DNA of 10,796 bases. It comes from JAZLIL01 sp045617405. Lineage in GTDB: Bacteria; Bacillota; Clostridia; Lachnospirales; Lachnospiraceae. The stretch covers positions 1 through 10,796 of the forward strand of contig JAZLIL010000017.1 of NCBI GenBank assembly GCA_045617405.1. Reading direction: 5' to 3'. This document shows positions 7,210-10,796 of this stretch, piece by piece. Position 1 is the first letter of the stretch; every line of letters starts with the position of its first letter. The notes under the pieces were generated by a model. That model ran no database searches. It was not told the origin of the DNA and saw only the letters and a list, made by a program, of their open reading frames with translations. The translations under genes and the position numbers were made by a program.

Positions 7210-7228
7210 TTACACACCCTTGCGATTA
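7179..7228. repeat. Nested inverted repeat at the toxin promoter/leader
   Basis: Outer 9-bp perfect arms TAATCGCAA (7179-7187) and TTGCGATTA (7220-7228) enclose an inner 5-bp hairpin GGTGT-TTAC-ACACC (7205-7218, plus strand). The element starts just downstream of the -10 box at 7237-7242, so it would lie in the first transcribed bases. It could be an operator palindrome for an antitoxin, or a scar of the event that removed the toxin start. Confidence 0.6.
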
Positions 7229-7236
7229 GTAACTAT

Positions 7237-7265
7237 ATTATAGCAAATATATGTTCGAATGTAAA
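7237..7265 (-). promoter_or_regulatory. Sigma-A-type promoter of the toxin-antitoxin remnant
   Basis: TTTACA (7260-7265) and a perfect TATAAT (7237-7242) are spaced by 17 bp on the minus strand, giving a predicted start near 7230. The match to consensus (11 of 12) is the best in the window. Confidence 0.75.
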
Positions 7266-7418
7266 GTATTTGGCGCTATCATCTGCGGCGATTAAATTGC
7301 CGAGGATTCTCGCTTTGCTATCCTAAAGGATGCGGAAAACAGGTAATTATTATGAATTAAGTTACAAGGAGTACCTATTATTTGCTCTTCATATGCTATA
7401 TGCTCATATCTTGCCTTG

Positions 7419-7447
7419 ATTATACCATGAAATATAAGAGTTAACAA
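7419..7447 (-). promoter_or_regulatory. Orphan promoter candidate
   Basis: TTGTTA (7442-7447) and TATAAT (7419-7424) are separated by 17 bp on the minus strand. Only very short ORFs follow (a few codons each), so it would drive either an upstream leader of the toxin-antitoxin remnant, a small RNA, or nothing. Confidence 0.45.
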
Positions 7448-7509
7448 ATGAAAAAATAACTAAACATAAGTAAAGAACCCTCACAGAGAAAAGCAATTTT
7501 GAGGTCATA

Positions 7510-7556
7510 CCCTCAATAAAGTCCCTCGATAAGTGGGGATGCCCCCCTCAATAAGT
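7510..7556. repeat. Three short direct repeats of CCCTCAATAAGT type
   Basis: Copies lie at 7510-7522 (CCCTCAATAAAGT), 7523-7534 (CCCTCGATAAGT) and 7545-7556 (CCCTCAATAAGT). The first two abut; the third is separated by 10 bases. GAGG/CCTC pairing also makes a small hairpin with the bases before the first copy. Function unknown. Confidence 0.55.
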
Positions 7557-7620
7557 TTGATTATCCCGTGCGGCACCTTAGTGCGGTAACAATGCATAAC
7601 GGCGCACATGCTCGGCACCT

Positions 7621-7657
7621 TAAAAATAACGGGCAGCTGCAAAAATGCGACTGCCCG
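7621..7657 (-). terminator. Rho-independent terminator of prs
   Basis: On the minus strand CGGGCAG pairs with CTGCCCG (7651-7657 with 7630-7636). An inner GCA/TGC pairing around a T-rich loop adds to the stem, and it is followed by TTATTTTTA. It begins about 33 bp after the prs stop. Confidence 0.9.
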
Positions 7658-7690
7658 CGTCTATTGTCTGTAAAAAGTGTACACAGCGTA

Positions 7691-8866
7691 CTACTTCCGT
7701 CCGTACTTCCTTAAAATTCTGTCTATTCTCTCGTAGGGATCAAGGAACTCGCTGATGGAATCGTCATGGTTGAGCGTATCGATGAGAAGTGCGATGTACT
7801 TGCTCATGTCGGCGCTCAGATAATAAGGCCTTGAAAGAAGCTCGGGAGTCTGGTAGACAAGGTTTGTCGTGATGACTCTGTAGATGAGTCCCTGCTCATA
7901 GGCTTCATCAAACTTCTTGAGACCGTTGGTGAAAAGGCCGAAAGTCGAGCATACGATGATTCTGCGTGCACCGCGCTTCTTCAGTTCCTTGGCGACGTCA
8001 ATCATCGAATCACCTGACGAAATCATGTCATCAACAACGATAGCATCGCTCCCGGTGAGATCACGTCCCAGGTACTCATGGGCGATGATGGGATTACGTC
8101 CGTTCTCAACCTTCGTGTAATCTCTACGCTTGTAGAACATGCCAAGATCAATTCCGAGTACCGTCGCATAGTAAACAACTCGCTCCATTGCTCCCTCATC
8201 AGGGCTGATTACGGTGCACTTACCGGGCTTGAACTCGATGTCCGGGATGTTTTTCAGCATACACTTGATAAACTGATAGGTAGGCTTGATGCTTTCGAAA
8301 GTTTTGAGCGGAACAGCGTTCTGAACTCTCGGATCGTGCGCATCAAAGGTGATGATGCTCTCAACGCCCATGCCGTAAAGCTCCTCAAGCGCAATCGCAC
8401 AGTCAAGAGACTCGCGGTTTGAACGCCTGTGCTGACGGCTTTCATACAGAAAAGGCATGATAACCGTGATCTTCTTGGCTTTTCCGCCCGCAGCCGCGAT
8501 AACTCTCTTGAGATCCTGGAAGTGATCGTCGGGCGACATGTGATTCTGCTGACCGCAGACCGTGTAGGTGAGCGAGTAATTGCAGACATCAACCATGATG
8601 TAAAGATCGGTTCCTCTGACTGTCTCTCTGATGATTCCCTTTGCCTCACCTGTTCCGAATCTGGGGCACTCGGACTTGATGAGATAGCTGTCGTTGTGGT
8701 AGCCGGAAAATGCGATTGTCTGGGTTGTCTCGTTCTCTCGCTCTTTTCTCCAGTTTACAAGGTATTCATCCACGCGCCTGCCCATTTCCGAGCAGCTGTC
8801 AAGTGCGATGACACCAAGTTTTCCCACAGGGATGGAATCGAGATTAATAGTCCTCGTTGGTGACAT
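7691..8866 (-). CDS. prs: Ribose-phosphate pyrophosphokinase (PRPP synthetase), long clostridial form
   Basis: Prs transfers pyrophosphate from ATP to ribose-5-phosphate, making PRPP for purine, pyrimidine, histidine, tryptophan and NAD synthesis. The protein is 391 residues against about 315 for the classical enzyme. Recognisable elements: FLYESRQHRRSNRESLDCAI (139-158, counterpart of the ATP/ribose-binding RQDRK..SREPI region), FDAHDP (174-179, counterpart of the DLHA metal-binding motif), SPDEGAMERV (221-230), the flexible catalytic loop KRRDYTKVENGRN (246-258), and the PRPP-binding loop VVDDMISSGDS (277-287). The extra length is mostly in the N-terminal half (about residues 40-130) and a C-terminal extension. 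This long form is, to my knowledge, usual in Lachnospiraceae. The ATG at 8866 has AGGAGG at 8873-8878 (6-nt spacer). It follows dnaI by 87 bp and ends at a terminator. Confidence 0.95.
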   Translation of the reverse strand: MSPTRTINLDSIPVGKLGVIALDSCSEMGRRVDEYLVNWRKERENETTQTIAFSGYHNDSYLIKSECPRFGTGEAKGIIRETVRGTDLYIMVDVCNYSLTYTVCGQQNHMSPDDHFQDLKRVIAAAGGKAKKITVIMPFLYESRQHRRSNRESLDCAIALEELYGMGVESIITFDAHDPRVQNAVPLKTFESIKPTYQFIKCMLKNIPDIEFKPGKCTVISPDEGAMERVVYYATVLGIDLGMFYKRRDYTKVENGRNPIIAHEYLGRDLTGSDAIVVDDMISSGDSMIDVAKELKKRGARRIIVCSTFGLFTNGLKKFDEAYEQGLIYRVITTNLVYQTPELLSRPYYLSADMSKYIALLIDTLNHDDSISEFLDPYERIDRILRKYGRK

Positions 8867-8905
8867 GGTATTCCTCCTGTTTGTACATAATTAGGCATAT
8901 AAAAA

Positions 8906-8984
8906 TCAGTCAGGCGCTCCGCTCGTGCGGATGTCCGCCGGTGACTGTAAAGCTCAATCAAGCGCTCCGCTCGTGCGGATGTCC
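8906..8984. repeat. Tandem duplication of the dnaI 3' end
   Basis: A 31-bp segment at 8954-8984 (the last dnaI codons and stop) recurs at 8906-8936 with two transitions, a 48-bp period. Both copies contain TCCGC-ACGA-GCGGA, a 5-bp hairpin. Because 48 is divisible by three, the downstream copy is in frame with dnaI after its stop and would encode DIRTSGAPD followed again by TGA. Confidence 0.9.
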
Positions 8985-9949
8985 TCGCCGACGACCTTGA
9001 TAAAGGTGTAGTTCTGGGACAGTCTCGAGAAAATGCGCTCGTTGTAGACTGCCTCAATCTGCTTGAGAGTAAAGTTCGTGGAGATGATGGTGGCCTTTCT
9101 TCGGAGCTCACGCTCATTTACCACATTGTAGAGCTGTGAAACCGTGAAGTTGTTTGTCATCTCGGTTCCGAGATCATCAAGAATCAGAAGGTCACAGTCA
9201 TAAAGCTGTGAAAGCCTGCCCCGATCCTCTTCGTCAGCCTCACCCCGGCTGAACTTGATCTTCTCAAGAAGCTCATAGAATCTGTAGGCCGTGAAGTACA
9301 GCACTGAATGCGATCTGTCAAGAAGCTCCTTGGCGATACAGTTAATAAGGAAGGTCTTTCCGACACCCGTTTCGCCGTAAATGAGAAGATTCGTAAACTC
9401 CTCATCGAAATTCTCAATGAACTTCCACGCTTCGTCAACAACCTCGTCCATGTTTTCACGGGGTGTCTTCTTGACAAACGGATCTATGTCTTCAGGATCA
9501 TCAGAAAAGAGATCCATGTCAAATGTCGCGAAATTTTCACGCTCCAGCACCTCGCGAATCGTAGACTGATCGTAAACCAGGCTGATGATTGCCTGCTTGA
9601 AGCAATGGCATTTCTCGCTGCCGATGTACCCCGTGTCCTTGCAATCCTTGCACACGAACTCAAGCTCAAGGTAGTTCTTCGGGTAACCGTTTTTCACAAG
9701 AAGTTCTTTTTTCCTGTTGCCAAGAGCAATGTTGCGCTCGGAAAGTACTTTAAGTCCTGAACAGTCACCCTCTAGAGCTCTTTTGGCAGTCGAAACGGAG
9801 CCTGATACAATCTCGTTATCAAGCTCCTTTATCTCCGGGATTATATCATAAATGCCCGCAATGCGTCTGTCAAGTTCAAGTCGGGCCTTTCTCCTTCTGT
9901 TGTCATACTCCTGCAGGATAAAATTGTACTGACTGTTCTTAAGTAACAT
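8954..9949 (-). CDS. dnaI: DnaI/DnaC-type replicative helicase loader ATPase
   Basis: It loads the replicative helicase onto DNA at origins and restarting forks. The 331-residue protein has an N-terminal helical region, a zinc-binding cluster of four cysteines (Cys100, Cys103, Cys114, Cys116 in CKDC...CHC), as in Bacillus DnaI, and a C-terminal AAA+ domain: Walker A GETGVGKT (192-199), Walker B LLILDD (254-259), sensor-1 STN (290-292) and a candidate arginine finger in RIFSRL (305-310). I chose the ATG at 9949 rather than the longer in-frame ATG at 10063: GGAGG lies just upstream of 9949, and the extra 38 residues read through the DnaD gene in another frame and match nothing. The start overlaps the dnaD stop by 11 bp, a translationally coupled loader pair. 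An IstB transposition helper is the main alternative, but the zinc domain and the DnaD neighbour favour the loader. Confidence 0.93.
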   Translation of the reverse strand: MLLKNSQYNFILQEYDNRRRKARLELDRRIAGIYDIIPEIKELDNEIVSGSVSTAKRALEGDCSGLKVLSERNIALGNRKKELLVKNGYPKNYLELEFVCKDCKDTGYIGSEKCHCFKQAIISLVYDQSTIREVLERENFATFDMDLFSDDPEDIDPFVKKTPRENMDEVVDEAWKFIENFDEEFTNLLIYGETGVGKTFLINCIAKELLDRSHSVLYFTAYRFYELLEKIKFSRGEADEEDRGRLSQLYDCDLLILDDLGTEMTNNFTVSQLYNVVNERELRRKATIISTNFTLKQIEAVYNERIFSRLSQNYTFIKVVGEDIRTSGALD

Positions 9950-10796
9950 TCTTCCGCCTCCCGAGAAGTCGCTTTTCCATCTCATCAAATTCCTCATCTG
10001 AGTACTTGCGCTGTTTGAAGCTGTTGTAGGCAACAACCTTTGAAGAATCAAATGCGACCTCACGATTTGCCTTCTTCTTCATTCCAAACTCGCGATCGGC
10101 AGCCTTGACGCCTTCCATGTCGCTGATTCCGGCACGCTGCCAGTTTTCAATGATCCCGTTGGCGTATCCGAAGCTGACATCGCCGGTAAACCTCCTGGCC
10201 CTCTCGCATGCCTCGGCAACGAGCTCCGTGCTCATCCCACTCTCAGACCAGCGTCTTACCTGAATCATCTCGGCGGGCTTCAGCTGTCTTCCGAGCGAAA
10301 AGCCTGCCCTGACAGCATTCAAAATTTCGCCCTTCACCTGCTTAGCGTTGTACTGCTCAATCGAAGTGATTCCTTCCTTTTTCCATTCTACAGCCGTCTT
10401 CTCGATGAAGGATGTTCCCTTCATTCGTCCACGTGCTGAGATACTTCCCGCATCTTCAGCAAATCCGCCATCAGTACCCGATGCAAGACAATAAATGTCA
10501 AGGATAGTACTGATATCAAGACCAAGCCCTTCATAAAGATAAGAAGGGGTCTGAAGCTCCTTCGGAGACAACGGTCTTCCCTGCATCTTCTCAATACGTT
10601 CAATCATGCCCCTGAACTCGGGAATCTGCATAAAAAGCTTAATCTGCGCGGGAGCATAATCAGGCTTCTCTGTGCAGATAGGCTTCACAGCGTTTTCCTT
10701 TGAAGCGGACTTTGCATTCGAAGTTCCGGTTTCAGGTGCAGCGTAACCGCCCTTTGCACACGAAGTCTGCGTTTCCTGCGAAGTCGGATCGTAGCC
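9939..10796 (-). CDS. DnaD/DnaB_2-domain replication initiation protein (5' end outside window)
   Basis: It belongs to the DnaD/DnaB family of primosome proteins that help recruit helicase and loader to DNA. The frame is open to the right window edge, so the N-terminal part (usually a winged helix) is missing; 285 codons are visible. An internal GTG at 10688 is not a convincing start, since coding continues upstream through a Thr/Ser/Ala-rich linker. Two tandem DDBH2-type domains can be seen, at visible residues ~75-151 (PLSPKELQTPSYLYEGLGLD ... FIEKTAVEWKKEGITSIEQY) and ~171-233 (LKPAEMIQVRRWSESGMSTE ... YANGIIENWQRAGI). A basic tail follows with YNSFKQRKYSDEEFDEMEKR, typical of the family. 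It ends with TAA at 9939, overlapping dnaI by 11 bp. Confidence 0.92.
   Translation of the reverse strand, partial: GYDPTSQETQTSCAKGGYAAPETGTSNAKSASKENAVKPICTEKPDYAPAQIKLFMQIPEFRGMIERIEKMQGRPLSPKELQTPSYLYEGLGLDISTILDIYCLASGTDGGFAEDAGSISARGRMKGTSFIEKTAVEWKKEGITSIEQYNAKQVKGEILNAVRAGFSLGRQLKPAEMIQVRRWSESGMSTELVAEACERARRFTGDVSFGYANGIIENWQRAGISDMEGVKAADREFGMKKKANREVAFDSSKVVAYNSFKQRKYSDEEFDEMEKRLLGRRKNVT

Larger units (their letters stand above)
7251..7620. other. AT-rich intergenic stretch without a supported gene
   Basis: About 370 bp between the toxin promoter and the prs terminator contain no ORF I can support on either strand. What it holds: part of the toxin promoter (to 7265), a second promoter candidate (7419-7447), a three-copy CCCTCAATAAGT-type repeat (7510-7556), a 10-bp direct repeat CGGCACCTTA (7571-7580 and 7613-7622), and small palindromes such as ATCCTAAAGGAT near 7320-7335. 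Much of it is visibly richer in A+T than the flanking genes, suggesting acquired or decayed DNA. Confidence 0.6.

Noticed and set aside
9950..10063. Longer dnaI start at 10063
   Set aside because: The added 38 residues overlap the dnaD coding region in another frame and match no family feature, and a GGAGG site directly precedes the ATG at 9949.

Overview
The window is about 10.8 kb of a bacterial chromosome in which every supported gene lies on the minus strand, so transcription runs from the right-hand end to the left. The gene set, the long (391-residue) PRPP synthetase with its SPDEGAMERV and KRRDYTKVENGRN signatures, the GlgC/GlgD pair and the DnaD/DnaI-type loader genes point to a clostridial Firmicute, most likely Lachnospiraceae. 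This placement comes from remembered family features, not a search.

Layout in transcription order: (1) 10796-8954 is a replication pair. A DnaD/DnaB_2-domain protein, cut by the right window edge, overlaps a DnaI/DnaC-type helicase-loader ATPase. (2) 8866-7691 is the PRPP synthetase gene (prs), followed by a good intrinsic terminator at 7621-7657. (3) 7620-6660 is an AT-rich accessory patch. It holds no intact gene, but has two well-formed minus-strand promoter candidates, several short repeats, a nested inverted repeat, and the remains of a toxin-first type II toxin-antitoxin module: a frameshifted, 5'-truncated RelE/HigB-like toxin, then an antitoxin N-terminus without its DNA-binding domain. 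A strong terminator closes it. (4) 6582-4083 holds a promoter and glgC-glgD, which make ADP-glucose for glycogen synthesis, with a 4-bp start/stop overlap. (5) 3989-1 holds a membrane-anchored polysaccharide deacetylase, peptidyl-tRNA hydrolase (pth) and the transcription-repair coupling factor (mfd). These are packed with 1-6 bp gaps. mfd runs off the left edge just before its helicase motor.

The housekeeping genes look intact and ordinary in function. prs ... pth-mfd echoes the neighbourhood known from Bacillus, here with glgCD and a deacetylase gene in between.

The unusual feature is short tandem repetition at five places: a 14-unit hexapeptide tail on Pth (18-bp units), a 13-residue repeat inside Mfd (39-bp units), an octapeptide spacer in the deacetylase (24-bp units), and duplicated segments straight after the stop codons of dnaI (48-bp period) and glgD (33-bp period). 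All periods are multiples of three. I see no convincing new multi-gene system. The repeat pattern and the decayed toxin-antitoxin locus are the parts worth a second look.
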